DNA from: Thiobius zoothamnicola
GTDB lineage: Bacteria > Pseudomonadota > Gammaproteobacteria > Chromatiales > Chromatiaceae
Length of the DNA: 64,000 nt
Direction of reading: 5' to 3'
NCBI GenBank assembly: GCA_963678215.1
Contig: OY782758.1
Location: 372,001-436,000 of the forward strand
The notes beneath the pieces are model-generated. The model ran no database searches. It was not told the DNA's origin and saw nothing but the letters and a program-made list of their open reading frames with translations. This document shows positions 27,362 to 36,948 of this stretch, piece after piece; position 1 is the stretch's first letter; each line of letters opens with the position of its first letter. Position numbers and translations under genes: made by a program.

Positions 27362-28135
27362 ATGCGTTATTTGGCTTTATTGTTGGTGATCCTCACATTT
27401 CCGGCCATTGCTGATGTTCAATCCAAAGTCGTCAAATATCAGGATGAAGAGACGGCGTTATCGGGTTATTTGTACTGGGATGATGCGATTAAATCACCGC
27501 GTCCCGGCATATTGGTTATTCATGAATGGTGGGGATTGAATGACTATGCCCGAAAACGGGCGAGTATGTTGGCAGAACTGGGTTATGTCGCGTTTGCAGC
27601 CGACATGTATGGCACCGATAAAGTGACCGAATCTCCGGGGCAGGCTGAGGAATGGATGCGTGAGGTGACGGCGGATGTTGAGGGTTGGCGGTCGCGTGCG
27701 GCGTTGGGTCTGCGTCAATTGCAGATGAGCGGCTTGGTTGATGGAGACCATTTAGCCGCGATTGGTTATTGTTTCGGCGGAGCCAGTGTGTTGCAAATGG
27801 CGTATGCCAACGCCAATCTGAAAGGCGTGGTGAGTTTCCACGGCGCATTGCCTGCGGCACCTGAGGAGGCGCGGGGTAATATTAAGCCAAGCATTCTGGT
27901 GTTACATGGCCATGCTGATACTTTCATCGCGCCTGAGGTGGTCGCTAATTTCCGTGAAAAACTGGATGAAGCGGGAGCCGATTGGGAGATGAATACCTAT
28001 GGTGGTGCAGTGCATGGGTTCACCAACCCAAATGCAGCTAAGCATGGCATCTCGAATCTTCGTTATGATGCTAAAGCCGACAAGCGTTCATGGGCGCGGA
28101 TGCAGGCTTTTTTCGCTGAATTATTTTCAAACTGA
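27362..28135 (+). CDS. Dienelactone hydrolase family protein, exported
   Basis: From ATG 27362, with AAGGTG upstream, this is a 257-residue alpha/beta hydrolase. The signal peptide (YLALLLVILTFPAIA) makes it periplasmic. The catalytic triad of the dienelactone hydrolase family is visible: nucleophile Cys in IGYCFGGASVLQ, Asp in VLHGHADTFIAPE and His in YGGAVHGFTNP. An HEWWGLNDYA segment near the N-terminus is typical. An upstream GTG (27353) would extend the signal with only three residues and is less likely. The substrate is unknown. Confidence 0.9.
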   Translation: MRYLALLLVILTFPAIADVQSKVVKYQDEETALSGYLYWDDAIKSPRPGILVIHEWWGLNDYARKRASMLAELGYVAFAADMYGTDKVTESPGQAEEWMREVTADVEGWRSRAALGLRQLQMSGLVDGDHLAAIGYCFGGASVLQMAYANANLKGVVSFHGALPAAPEEARGNIKPSILVLHGHADTFIAPEVVANFREKLDEAGADWEMNTYGGAVHGFTNPNAAKHGISNLRYDAKADKRSWARMQAFFAELFSN

Positions 28136-28177
28136 TGTCAAGACGTCAACAGCCATCGGATTCAGTTTTATATTAAC

Positions 28178-28849
28178 GTGGATACATCGCCGAAACAGCC
28201 GCTTAAGCTGACTTATTATTCAGACATTCTGTGTGTATGGGCCTATATATCGCAGCCAAGGATTGATCAAGTTACTGAGCAATTCTCCGATAAGGTGTCG
28301 ATTGATTATCGTTTTTGTTCAGTATTTGGTGACGTCGCCCATATGATCAGCCGAAACTGGGCTAAGCATGGCGGCTATGCGGGATATGCTGATCATCTCT
28401 GTAAGGTCATCGCCGAATTTGATTACGTTAAGCTGCATCCTGATTTATGGCGGCGTAATCAACCGGTTTCATCAACGCCTGCGCACTTGGTTGTGAAAGC
28501 CTTGCAGCGCGTGGATAAGGGGCGCTGCCGGGATTTGTTGTGTGAATTGCGGACAAGGTTTTTCACGCAATGTATGGATATCAGTCAGTGGCTGGTGTTG
28601 CAAGATGCTTTGATGGAGATTGGGGTATCCACTAAAGATGTTCAGGATGCGATGCATTCTGGTCTGGCTTATGCGGATTTGGAAGCGGATCGCCGCAATC
28701 AACAAACTTTCATGATACAAGGCAGCCCTACGATTCTGTTAAATGAAGGCCGCCAAAAATTATATGGCAATGTAGGTTTCCGCGTCATTGAAGCGAATAT
28801 TGATGAGTTGTTGCGATCATCGATTGCGGGCGTGGCGAGTTGGTGTTGA
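28178..28849 (+). CDS. DsbA-family thioredoxin-fold protein with a single active-site Cys
   Basis: This 223-residue protein starts at GTG 28178. It has the DsbA/FrnE-like fold: an N-terminal YYSDILCVWAYISQPRI active-site region and a C-terminal cis-Pro loop QGSPTILLNEGRQKLYG. The active site reads CVWA, so the second Cys of CxxC is missing. It may act as a glutathione transferase-like (kappa) or isomerase-type enzyme and not as a disulfide oxidase. There is no signal peptide, so it is cytoplasmic. The lpxR gene starts 3 bp after its stop. Confidence 0.85.
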   Translation: MDTSPKQPLKLTYYSDILCVWAYISQPRIDQVTEQFSDKVSIDYRFCSVFGDVAHMISRNWAKHGGYAGYADHLCKVIAEFDYVKLHPDLWRRNQPVSSTPAHLVVKALQRVDKGRCRDLLCELRTRFFTQCMDISQWLVLQDALMEIGVSTKDVQDAMHSGLAYADLEADRRNQQTFMIQGSPTILLNEGRQKLYGNVGFRVIEANIDELLRSSIAGVASWC

Positions 28850-28851
28850 TA

Positions 28852-29907
28852 ATGAAATTATTCAAAATATTGAAACTCATGCTCAATTATTGCGGTCTGA
28901 TTGTTCTGTTGTTTTCAACTGCAGCATGGGCGGCAGACAAGCGCAGCAGTTTCAGCCTGCAATTTGAGAACGATATGCTGGGTAATGGCACGGATCAGCA
29001 TTACACCCATGGTTTCAGGCTATCTAGCACTCATGAAGAAAAACGCGAAGATGCGCTCAAGGCTTTGCAGGCGATTGCGGATCAATTACCGGGTATGGGT
29101 GCCGAATGCGCTGAAGATATTAATTGGCTTTATAATTTCAGTGTGGGGCAGAATATGTTCACCCCGCTTGATATTTGGGATCCATTCCCGATTGAGGATG
29201 ATCGTCCGTATGCCGGTTGGCTGTATTTTAATTTTGGTTTGTCGGCAGATAAGCGTGATATCAAAAGCAATTGTAAAAAGATTAAACAGCTTTCCGATAC
29301 CCTGGATACATTAGAGTTGAGTTTGGGGGTGGTTGGCCCGGCCTCCCAGGCTGACCATGTACAAACCTTAGTGCATGATGTTTTTGGTGGTGTGGATCCA
29401 AAAGGTTGGGGCCATCAACTGAAAAATGAGCCAGTTGTCAATTTGACATACAATCGTCAGTGGCGATTTGCTGGTGAAGAACAAGGTCATTGGGATGTTA
29501 TTCCACACGCCGGATTTGCGTTGGGCACGGTGTACACCTATGCGAATGCTGGTGCGACGGTGCGTCTTGGGCAAGCGTTAAACACTGACTATGGTCCACC
29601 CCGTATCCGACCGAGCGTGCCTGGTTCGGACTTTATTAAATTCGGTCCCAAACCGGATGTGTCCTGGTATTTGTTTGCGAGCGTGGAAGGCCGCGTGGTG
29701 GCGCGCAACATTTTTCTGGATGGTAATACTTTCGCCGACAGCCATAGCGTGGATAAGTACCCTTTAGTGGGGGATGTGCAAACTGGCGCTGTGCTACGGT
29801 ATAAGGATATGCGCCTCTCTTTCACCAATATTCTCCGCAGCCGCGAATTCAAAAAACAGCAAGAGTCCTCTGAATTTGGCGCTTTGACGTTAACGCTGAT
29901 GTTTTAG
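28852..29907 (+). CDS. lpxR: Lipid A deacylase LpxR family protein
   Basis: This 351-residue protein has a signal peptide (LNYCGLIVLLFSTAAWA) and an outer-membrane beta-barrel of the DUF2219/LpxR family. Active-site elements are visible: the LQFENDMLGNGTDQHYTHG start region with the Asn-Asp pair, DDRPYAGWLYF, and the downstream VGPASQADHVQTLVHD segment with its His. LpxR removes the 3'-acyloxyacyl chain of lipid A in a calcium-dependent way and alters innate recognition. It is 3 bp from the DsbA-like gene. The C-terminus ends with Phe (LTLTLMF). Confidence 0.9.
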   Translation: MKLFKILKLMLNYCGLIVLLFSTAAWAADKRSSFSLQFENDMLGNGTDQHYTHGFRLSSTHEEKREDALKALQAIADQLPGMGAECAEDINWLYNFSVGQNMFTPLDIWDPFPIEDDRPYAGWLYFNFGLSADKRDIKSNCKKIKQLSDTLDTLELSLGVVGPASQADHVQTLVHDVFGGVDPKGWGHQLKNEPVVNLTYNRQWRFAGEEQGHWDVIPHAGFALGTVYTYANAGATVRLGQALNTDYGPPRIRPSVPGSDFIKFGPKPDVSWYLFASVEGRVVARNIFLDGNTFADSHSVDKYPLVGDVQTGAVLRYKDMRLSFTNILRSREFKKQQESSEFGALTLTLMF

Positions 29908-30111
29908 ACAGAGCGTTCTTTCCTATTGTTTTACTGGCTGGAGTCCAAATATCTCAAAGGGAAGTGAAACCTGAATTTGATTACCTTCATTACCTTGTAT
30001 TTAAGGTTTTGATGCGCCATATAAGTCAGGTATTCTTAACGCTGAACTTTTGAGGCTTCATTCAGTCTCAGTTTACCTAAGTTGTATTAAGCCTTCGGGA
30101 GGCAAGAAATC

Positions 30112-30783
30112 ATGAATCGTTATGACTCTGCTATCGCCAGTGGCGTAAGCCAGTCTGTACCTGTCAATAAAGTACTCAAGAACACTTACATGCTATTGTC
30201 AGCCACTCTCATCTGGAGTGCTGTCCTAGCGGTTGTATCAATGGCTTTGAATCCGTCGCCATTGGTGTCTTTGGGCACTTCCATCGTCGCTATGTTGCTG
30301 TTGTGGTTTGTATTGCCGCGTACCGCGAATTCCAGCGCTGGTGTCGGCATGGTGTTCTTGATTACCGGCTTGTTGGGTTTCGGTCTTGGTCCAACCTTGA
30401 ATCACTATGCTGCTGTGCCAAATGGTGGCCAGATCATCTCAACGGCATTCGGCGGCACTGGCGTTATTTTCCTGGGTTTGTCGGCTTATGCCTTGACGTC
30501 AAAGCGTGATTTCAGCTTTATGGGTGGATTCATCTTTATTGGCATGATGGTCGTTATGCTGGCCTCTTTGGTGGGCATTTTCGTCCAGATTCCGGCGCTT
30601 AGCCTGGCGATCTCCGCCGCTGTGGTGTTATTGATGTCCGGCTTGATTCTGTTTGAGACCAGCCAGATTGTGCGTGGCGGCGAAACCAACTATATCTTTG
30701 CCACTATCAGTTTATACCTGAGCATCATTAATTTGTTCACGGCTCTCCTGCATTTGTTGGGATTCATGAGTGGTGATGATTAA
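30112..30783 (+). CDS. Bax inhibitor-1 (UPF0005/YccA) family membrane protein
   Basis: This 223-residue, seven-helix membrane protein begins with a soluble tail (NRYDSAIASGVSQSVPVNK), typical of the YccA branch. GGAGG precedes the ATG. YccA binds FtsH and modulates its proteolysis, and other Bax1-I members are calcium leak channels. The charged C-terminal tail ends GFMSGDD, including the paired Asp seen in the calcium-leak pore. A strong terminator follows immediately, so it is a single-gene transcript. Confidence 0.9.
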   Translation: MNRYDSAIASGVSQSVPVNKVLKNTYMLLSATLIWSAVLAVVSMALNPSPLVSLGTSIVAMLLLWFVLPRTANSSAGVGMVFLITGLLGFGLGPTLNHYAAVPNGGQIISTAFGGTGVIFLGLSAYALTSKRDFSFMGGFIFIGMMVVMLASLVGIFVQIPALSLAISAAVVLLMSGLILFETSQIVRGGETNYIFATISLYLSIINLFTALLHLLGFMSGDD

Positions 30784-30805
30784 TTTCATCTTTGTTTGAG
30801 AGTAG

Positions 30806-30833
30806 AAAAAGCCCGGCAATGCCGGGCTTTTTT
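30806..30833 (+). terminator. Rho-independent terminator after the Bax1-I gene
   Basis: GCCCGGC (30811-30817), AAT loop, GCCGGGC (30821-30827), followed by T6 and preceded by A5. This is a strong, perfect terminator. Because the A and T runs flank the stem symmetrically it could also work on the opposite strand, but no minus-strand gene ends here. Confidence 0.93.
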
Positions 30834-30856
30834 AGCCGGGTAATTGGAGATTATTG

Positions 30857-31045
30857 ATGGAGACGCCCACTTGGTTGCAAATCGGTTCTGCGGTTTTAAT
30901 CATCGGTTTTCTGATTTATTTATGGCCCGCTGCTAGGCACTGGGCGAAGAACAGTCCTAAGATGGTGAAAGGCGATCTGGCTGGCGTGCTGATTCCTTTT
31001 GGTGGCGTGGTTTTGTTTGTCATTCTACTGATGATGTCAGTTTAA
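30857..31045 (+). CDS. Small membrane protein of unknown function
   Basis: This is a 62-residue protein from ATG 30857 with GGAGA upstream. It has two hydrophobic segments (IGSAVLIIGFLIYLWPAARHW and GVLIPFGGVVLFVILLMMSV) linked by a basic loop (KNSPKMVKGD), so probably two-pass and inner membrane. I do not recognise the family. It stands alone between the strong terminator and yciK. Confidence 0.75.
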   Translation: METPTWLQIGSAVLIIGFLIYLWPAARHWAKNSPKMVKGDLAGVLIPFGGVVLFVILLMMSV

Positions 31046-31156
31046 TCGTTGTATGACGGATACTGGCGTCCAGCAGAATAAGGTTGGTGGAGTTTCGCAG
31101 TGAACGTGGTTCTGCATTATGATGCAGTCCATTTTTTATGCTGTTAAAGTGCTTCT

Positions 31157-31918
31157 ATGTCTGTGCCTTCATTTCATGATTATGATCCAACGCCGAGTGC
31201 ATTGAGTGACCAGGTGATTCTTATCACTGGTGCTGGTGATGGTATTGGTCGCGCCGTCGCGCTTGCCTGCGCCAAGCATGGTGCAACGGTCATCTTACTG
31301 GGTAAAACGGTTGATAAGTTGGAGGCTGTTTACGACCAGATAGAAGCGATGAGTGTGCCGCAGGCAGCGATTTATCCGATGGATTTGGAAGGCGCGACAC
31401 CAAATGATTTTGCGCAAATGGCTGACGCTATCCAATCGAATTTCGGTGTCTTGCATGGCATTGTGCATAATGCGGCGCAATTACCTTATCTGTCGCGCTT
31501 AAAGGACCATGAGGCGGACGATTGGATGGAGGTCATGCAAGTTAACCTGAACGCGCCTTTTTTGTTGACGCAAGCTTGTTTGACTTTATTACAGGCCGCT
31601 GATCAGGCCAGCGTGATTTTTACTGGTGATAGCGTTGCTGTTGAGCGCCAACCTTTCTGGGGTGCTTATGGCGTATCCAAGATTGGCGTTGAGGCATTAG
31701 CTGACATTTGGGCGAAAGAGCTGGCCAGGACGGCCATTCGGGTGAATGTGGTTGATCCAGGTCCAACGTTAACCGCTTTGCGTAAGAAGGTTTTCCCAGG
31801 TGAAAGCAATCTTGATCTACAACGGCCTGAACAAGTCACCCGGGCTTATTTATGGCTACTGAGCCTGGATAGTCAATCCATCCATGGAGAGCGCATCAAA
31901 ATTCAGCCAGGTGTTTGA
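31157..31918 (+). CDS. yciK: YciK-type short-chain dehydrogenase/reductase
   Basis: This 253-residue SDR has the cofactor motif ITGAGDGIGRAVALACAKHG, the NAA motif (HNAAQLPYL), and the catalytic Ser and YxxxK (FTGDSVAVE, GAYGVSKIGVEAL). YciK proteins are conserved in gammaproteobacteria with no agreed substrate. GKTVDKLEAVYDQI after the cofactor motif is typical for NADP-type SDRs. gtrA follows 61 bp downstream. Confidence 0.9.
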   Translation: MSVPSFHDYDPTPSALSDQVILITGAGDGIGRAVALACAKHGATVILLGKTVDKLEAVYDQIEAMSVPQAAIYPMDLEGATPNDFAQMADAIQSNFGVLHGIVHNAAQLPYLSRLKDHEADDWMEVMQVNLNAPFLLTQACLTLLQAADQASVIFTGDSVAVERQPFWGAYGVSKIGVEALADIWAKELARTAIRVNVVDPGPTLTALRKKVFPGESNLDLQRPEQVTRAYLWLLSLDSQSIHGERIKIQPGV

Positions 31919-31979
31919 TTGGCTTACCCTTTGATTTCTCGCAATAGCATCGGTTATCGGTTGGCTTGACGAGGTAGCG

Positions 31980-32360
31980 ATGGAAAGAATGGTGCAGAAA
32001 TTTATCGGCTTTGCGGGTGTAGGCGCTGTGGCGACGATCATCCAGTATGGGCTTTTGATCGTTCTGCATGAGGGTTTCAGCGTTTATACCCTATATGCAT
32101 CCGGTTCTTCCTATATCGTCAGCGCAATACTGAATTATTTAATGAAATATTATTGGGTTTTTCGCAGCAAAAATGCGCATTTTACGGCTGCGCCACGATA
32201 TGCGGTGATTTCTTTAGTCGGCCTTAATCTGAATCTGTTGGTGATGTATTTAATGGTTGATATGGCGAATTTACATTATCTCATTGCTCAGGCTGCGGCG
32301 ACTCTGTTGGTTTTGTTCTGGGGATTCTTCGCGAATGCCCACTGGACATTCAAACATTGA
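31980..32360 (+). CDS. GtrA-family membrane protein
   Basis: This 126-residue protein has four transmembrane helices with the conserved GtrA features: FAGVGAVATIIQYGLLIVLH at the start, LNYLMKYYWVFRS between helices 2 and 3, and FFANAHWTFKH at the C-terminus. GtrA proteins flip bactoprenyl-linked sugars or act as small polysaccharide-linked flippases. No glycosyltransferase neighbour (GtrB or similar) is seen, so it is an isolated member. GAGGTAGCG precedes the ATG. Confidence 0.9.
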   Translation: MERMVQKFIGFAGVGAVATIIQYGLLIVLHEGFSVYTLYASGSSYIVSAILNYLMKYYWVFRSKNAHFTAAPRYAVISLVGLNLNLLVMYLMVDMANLHYLIAQAAATLLVLFWGFFANAHWTFKH

Positions 32361-32488
32361 GGCGATTACAGTAAGGCCTGATTCTGGAGTGTTTAGGCCA
32401 GTGAGTTTACGTATGAATTTCGCCTTGTTCATCATGGTTCCGCCATTATCCAGATAACTTTTGGTATTGATAAACCCAGGTTGCCAGA

Positions 32489-32881
32489 GTGAAAATTTTG
32501 CTTTTTATTCTTTCTGCTGTGGTTTTACTAACCCTGGCGATTTTGTCCGGGGTTCTATCAAAGGACGATGCAAAGCTATTACCGTCAGCAACGGAGAGTG
32601 TTCCATCTGAGAATGTTCAGCAAACTCCGCCAGCTAATGAGAGCGCCGAAGACAACAGGGGCACGCAGGATCTATACCAGGTGATCCAACAGCAGGATGC
32701 GCCAGTTAAATTGGATGATCATGGCCTGCTTGAGATAGATGCGCCGAAGGCGGCGTCTCTAACCCAAAATCAATGGCGAATGTTGGAGGAGAAAGTGAAG
32801 GTTACAAACCAGCATATTCAGAATGGCATTATGAAGTTCGACCAGGACATGAACCTGCTGTTTGATCATCGTATGGATTAA
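32489..32881 (+). CDS. Small signal-anchored protein, unknown function
   Basis: The 130-residue protein starts at GTG 32489. It has an N-terminal hydrophobic anchor or signal (ILLFILSAVVLLTLAILSGVL), then a Ser/Glu/Pro-rich stretch and an acidic C-terminal half (QQDAPVKLDDHGLLEIDAP) with predicted helix. It is probably tethered to the inner membrane with a periplasmic tail. I do not recognise the family. It lies between gtrA and phoU. Confidence 0.68.
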   Translation: MKILLFILSAVVLLTLAILSGVLSKDDAKLLPSATESVPSENVQQTPPANESAEDNRGTQDLYQVIQQQDAPVKLDDHGLLEIDAPKAASLTQNQWRMLEEKVKVTNQHIQNGIMKFDQDMNLLFDHRMD

Positions 32882-33065
32882 CCTATCGTTTAAGCAGTGT
32901 TCATTCAGTTCGGTGGGTTTATTGAGTGATCAGGCGCCTCCGCAATCAGTCTCCGTCAAAGTGGTTGACCGCGTGACGTTTTGCACCTGAAATCCTCGTA
33001 ATATTGCAAAGTGCTTTTAATCCGCCTCTGTTATATTGCCTGCCAATCGGGTTTGGGGGCTAAGC

Positions 33066-33779
33066 ATGAAGCAACGTCATTTATCGCAACACTATTCTCA
33101 GCAATTTAATGCGGATCTTGAGAAGATTCGCACCAATGTATTGGCCATGGGCGGCATGGTCGAGCAGCAATTGGAGCAGGCCATAAAAGCATTGAAATCC
33201 GGTTTGACGGATAGAGCTGAAATGGTTGTCGCCAATGATTATAAAGTGAATGCTTACGATGTGGATATTGATGAGCAGTGCGCCAAGATTTTAGCGCTCC
33301 GCCAGCCCACAGCGAGTGATTTGCGTTTGGTGTTGACGGTAATTAAAACAACGGCGGATTTGGAGCGCATCGGAGATGAGGCGAAGCGGGTGGCGCGTAT
33401 GGCGATTCGCACTGGTTCTTCGGGTTCTGGACGGAATCTGTATTTACGCATTGAGCATTTAGGCGTCCAGGTCAAAAACATGCTGCATTCAACACTGGAT
33501 GCCTTTGCACGGATGGATGTGGATGAGGCGATTAAAGTGGCGGGTGGAGATGGACGGATTGATCAGGAATATGAAGGCATTATGCGGCAAAGCATGACAT
33601 ATATGATGGAAGATCCGCGTTCTATTCCACTGTTGATGGATATTATCTGGTCTGCGCGGGCGTTAGAGCGGATTGGTGATCGTTGTTGCAATATTTGTGA
33701 ATATGTTATCTATTTCGTGAAAGGTAAGGATGTCAGGCATACCAGTTTGCAGCAAATTCAAGCGGAGTTTGGTGAATAG
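33066..33779 (+). CDS. phoU: Phosphate signalling protein PhoU
   Basis: This 237-residue helical protein has two three-helix PhoU repeats, with repeated metal-binding-type motifs TTADLERIGDEAKRVARMA and SARALERIGDRCCNICEY. The preferred ATG at 33066 gives MKQRHLSQHYSQQFN, as in other PhoU proteins; the upstream ATG (33036) adds ten unmatched residues. PhoU negatively regulates PhoR/PhoB signalling through the PstSCAB transporter. Pst genes and phoBR are not in the window. Confidence 0.95.
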   Translation: MKQRHLSQHYSQQFNADLEKIRTNVLAMGGMVEQQLEQAIKALKSGLTDRAEMVVANDYKVNAYDVDIDEQCAKILALRQPTASDLRLVLTVIKTTADLERIGDEAKRVARMAIRTGSSGSGRNLYLRIEHLGVQVKNMLHSTLDAFARMDVDEAIKVAGGDGRIDQEYEGIMRQSMTYMMEDPRSIPLLMDIIWSARALERIGDRCCNICEYVIYFVKGKDVRHTSLQQIQAEFGE

Positions 33780-33859
33780 CCGGAAGCTGTCTAACGTTAA
33801 CGAATTGCTAAGGTGGAACTGATCAAGTCTCCCAATCCATCAGTATTGTAAAAGTCACC

Positions 33860-34714
33860 ATGAGTTATCTACGCCATATCCATGCTTGTAATCCGCAGAT
33901 TGAAGAGCCTTTGTTGCCTTGGTTGATTGATGGGGTCGAGATGGGCTATTTGCGCCTCGACTTCGCGCGTCATTTAGCGGCCTATCCTGACATTTTCAGG
34001 TTTTATCAGGACGCCATTCATTGGCGTCCGAATCAGACGGACTTTGCTGAGCGCAGTGCCATATTGGGTAAAGTTGTGAAGGAACTATCGCAGGCGCAGC
34101 ATATTCCTCCTTTGTTGGGTGAGTTTTACCCGGTTACGGCCAGTTGTCGTGAATCGGCGTTGGCGGTTATTGACCGGGTGGCGGCTGGTTATTTCGGTCT
34201 GCGCGCTTTTGGTCAACATTTAAACGGTTATGTACGTACGGATGATGGAATAAAAATGTGGGTTGGCAAGCGGGCGCAAGATCGTCAGCTATACCCTGGC
34301 GCATTGGATAATATGGTCGCTGGTGGCGTGCCCTATGGTTTGTCGTTAGCGCAAAATCTGGTTAAGGAGTGTTATGAAGAGGCTGGCATGTCGGAAGACT
34401 TGTCCAGGCAGGCGCGACCAGTCGGCGTGATCACTTATCGCCGGTTGTCGGATCGTGGTTTGCGACCAGATGTGATTTATTGTTATGACATTGAATTGTC
34501 CGATGACTTTATGCCCGAAAATACCGATGGGGAAGTTGAGTCTTTTGCTTTGTTGCCGATTGACGAAATTGCACGGCTCGTTCATCAAACGGATCAATTC
34601 AAATTGAACTGTAATTTAGTGGTGGTTGATTTCTTACTGCGCCATGGTTTTATCTCACCAGATGATCCTGATTATTTGGCGATTAATCAGGGACTCAGAC
34701 AGTTTGCGGTGTAG
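33860..34714 (+). CDS. Nudix hydrolase with N-terminal DUF4743 domain
   Basis: This 284-residue protein has an N-terminal DUF4743 part (about residues 1-120) and a Nudix domain. The Nudix box is degenerate: GVPYGLSLAQNLVKECYEEAGM. The early Glu is replaced by Ser and the Arg by Lys, but the core EEAGM is kept. Related proteins resemble thiamin pyrophosphokinase-linked Nudix enzymes, which hydrolyse toxic thiamin diphosphate analogues. Prc starts 3 bp after its stop. Confidence 0.85.
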   Translation: MSYLRHIHACNPQIEEPLLPWLIDGVEMGYLRLDFARHLAAYPDIFRFYQDAIHWRPNQTDFAERSAILGKVVKELSQAQHIPPLLGEFYPVTASCRESALAVIDRVAAGYFGLRAFGQHLNGYVRTDDGIKMWVGKRAQDRQLYPGALDNMVAGGVPYGLSLAQNLVKECYEEAGMSEDLSRQARPVGVITYRRLSDRGLRPDVIYCYDIELSDDFMPENTDGEVESFALLPIDEIARLVHQTDQFKLNCNLVVVDFLLRHGFISPDDPDYLAINQGLRQFAV

Positions 34715-34717
34715 ATC

Positions 34718-36820
34718 ATGAAATATCGGTGGATTTTGTCGGTTCTGTTGTTTGGCGTTTGCGCGCTGGCTTATGCGAAGACTCAGATTGTTTCGCTGGG
34801 GGATCTGAATCCGGAAAAACAGCATCGGCGCAGTGCTGTATGGATCGCCCAGGCGTTGGAGAATTACCATTATATTAAACCGGATATTAATGATCGCCTG
34901 GCCAAACTGGCCTTTGCCCGTTATCTGAAGGCATTGGATGCCAACCGTAATTTTTTATTGCGTGATGATATTGAGCATTTCAAACGTTATCGCGATCAGT
35001 TTGATGATAGCTTTGTCAGCGGTCATCTGGATCCGGCTTATCGCCTGTTCAAAACATTCCGGCAGCGTGTGCGTGAACGGGTCGATCATGCGAAAGACCT
35101 GCTGGATTCGCATCGTTTTGACTTTACGTTAAATGAGCGTTACACCTTTGACCGTTCCGAAGCGGATTGGGCGGAAAGTCATGCCATATTGGATGAAATC
35201 TGGCGTAAGCGGGTGAAAAATGACTTATTGGCGGAATATTTATCTAAGGATGCCGATGAGTCATTTGATTTCATTGAAATTAAAGCAACCCTGCATAAAC
35301 GTTACGATAATCTGGCGCGCCGCGTAATGCAGATGAATGCGGAAGATGTTTTCCAACTCTTTGTTAACGCATTTACCTTGAGCATTGAACCGCACACCAG
35401 TTACATGGCACCGCGCATTTCAGAGAATTTTGATATTGGCATGCGCTTGTCACTACAGGGTATTGGTGCCGTATTGCGCACGGATGATGAATATACGCAG
35501 ATATTACGTGTTGTGCCCGGTGGCCCCGCCGCCAAAAGTGGCGAGATACGCCCAGGCGATCGTATTGTCGGCGTAGGCCAAGGACGCCGTGGTGCTATGG
35601 AGGATGTCGTTGGTTGGCGTTTGCAGGATGTCGTGGATTTGATCCGTGGCGAAAAAGACTCCATCGTGCGCTTAAATATCACGCCCAAACGTGAAGGCCC
35701 AGGTGGGCGGTCGCATGAGGTGGTGCTAACGCGCGATCAAATTAAGTTGGAAGATAAGGCGGCTAATCATCATATTTTGCAAGATGATGCGTTCGGTGGC
35801 CTGCGCATCGGCGTGATTGAAATTCCGACGTTTTATCGGGATTTCGCCGGTGAAGCGTCGGGTAAGGCGAATTTTCGCAGCACCACGCGTGATGTGCGCA
35901 AGCTATTGATCGAAATGAGAAAATCAGGAGTCGAAGGTGTCATCATTGATTTACGTAACAATGGTGGCGGATCATTGTCGGAGGCGACCGAGTTAACCGG
36001 TTTGTTCATCAAACAAGGACCCATCGTGCAAGTGAAGCGATCCTCGGGGGATGTCGAAATCGAACGTGATGCGGATCCTGAGCAAATCTACCGAGGGCCT
36101 TTAGCTGTATTGGTCAATCGCAACAGCGCCTCAGCCTCTGAAATATTTGCGGGTGCGATTCAGGATTATCGGCGTGGTTTGGTGATTGGTGAGCCAACCT
36201 TCGGTAAAGGCACCGTGCAGACTCTGGTTAATTTGGGTGATTATTTGAAAACAGGAAAGAAATTAGGTCGGTTAAGGTTGACCATGGCGCAATTTTTCCG
36301 GGTGCAGGGAGCCAGTACCCAACATAAAGGCGTCGTGCCGGATATTGTTTTTCCCACAGCGAAAGGCGCCGATGAACATGGCGAGCGGGCGTTGGATCAC
36401 GCTTTGCCTTGGGCATCAATACGTCCTGCAGCGCATACGGCGCAAGCCAATTTGCCGTTGGCTCTGGTGCGTGAGCAGAGTCGGCGGCGGGTGGCCAAGG
36501 ATCCTGGCTTCAAATATCTTTTGGCGCAAGAAAATGAATTGATGCGCATAGATGCCATCAAGGATATTTCACTCCATGAAGCTGAACGGCGTACAGAACG
36601 GGAACAGCGTGAAAGGCGTCAGTTAGCTTACCGCAATCAGTTGCGTTTATATCGTGGCTTGCCAGCGCTGAAGACCCTGGAGCGACAGGATGAACTGGAG
36701 TTAGCCGCTCAGGCGGATGATGATCCTGAAGAAATTCAGCGCATTATGCTGGATGAATCCGCCAGGGTGTTGGTTGATTACATCCATGCTCACCAACCGA
36801 TGACTGCGCAAGCGGATTAA
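34718..36820 (+). CDS. prc: Tail-specific periplasmic protease Prc (Tsp)
   Basis: The protein is 700 residues: signal peptide (ILSVLLFGVCALAYA), a long helical N-terminal region (DRLAKLAFARYLKALDANRN), a PDZ domain (VVPGGPAAKSGEIRPGD), and the S41 catalytic domain with nucleophile Ser in VNRNSASASEIFAGAIQDYR and Lys in GEPTFGKGTVQ. A C-terminal DUF3340 region follows. It degrades or trims exported proteins with hydrophobic C-termini, such as FtsI and peptidoglycan hydrolases. It follows the Nudix gene after 3 bp. Confidence 0.95.
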   Translation: MKYRWILSVLLFGVCALAYAKTQIVSLGDLNPEKQHRRSAVWIAQALENYHYIKPDINDRLAKLAFARYLKALDANRNFLLRDDIEHFKRYRDQFDDSFVSGHLDPAYRLFKTFRQRVRERVDHAKDLLDSHRFDFTLNERYTFDRSEADWAESHAILDEIWRKRVKNDLLAEYLSKDADESFDFIEIKATLHKRYDNLARRVMQMNAEDVFQLFVNAFTLSIEPHTSYMAPRISENFDIGMRLSLQGIGAVLRTDDEYTQILRVVPGGPAAKSGEIRPGDRIVGVGQGRRGAMEDVVGWRLQDVVDLIRGEKDSIVRLNITPKREGPGGRSHEVVLTRDQIKLEDKAANHHILQDDAFGGLRIGVIEIPTFYRDFAGEASGKANFRSTTRDVRKLLIEMRKSGVEGVIIDLRNNGGGSLSEATELTGLFIKQGPIVQVKRSSGDVEIERDADPEQIYRGPLAVLVNRNSASASEIFAGAIQDYRRGLVIGEPTFGKGTVQTLVNLGDYLKTGKKLGRLRLTMAQFFRVQGASTQHKGVVPDIVFPTAKGADEHGERALDHALPWASIRPAAHTAQANLPLALVREQSRRRVAKDPGFKYLLAQENELMRIDAIKDISLHEAERRTEREQRERRQLAYRNQLRLYRGLPALKTLERQDELELAAQADDDPEEIQRIMLDESARVLVDYIHAHQPMTAQAD

Positions 36821-36948
36821 TCGTTTTTCACCCAACACATTTCCTTCTGATGTTTTCATGGTTTATCTGCCGCAGGTTTATCGCTGTGCGGATAAATCAG
36901 CAACAGATCCATTCAAAGTCCTCATCATTTTAAGAGATTTCCCGCGTA

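Noticed and set aside
36840..36900. TTTATC...GATAAA hairpin between prc and gshA
   Set aside because: The stem is imperfect, the loop is long and there is no T-run. It does not qualify as a terminator or riboswitch.
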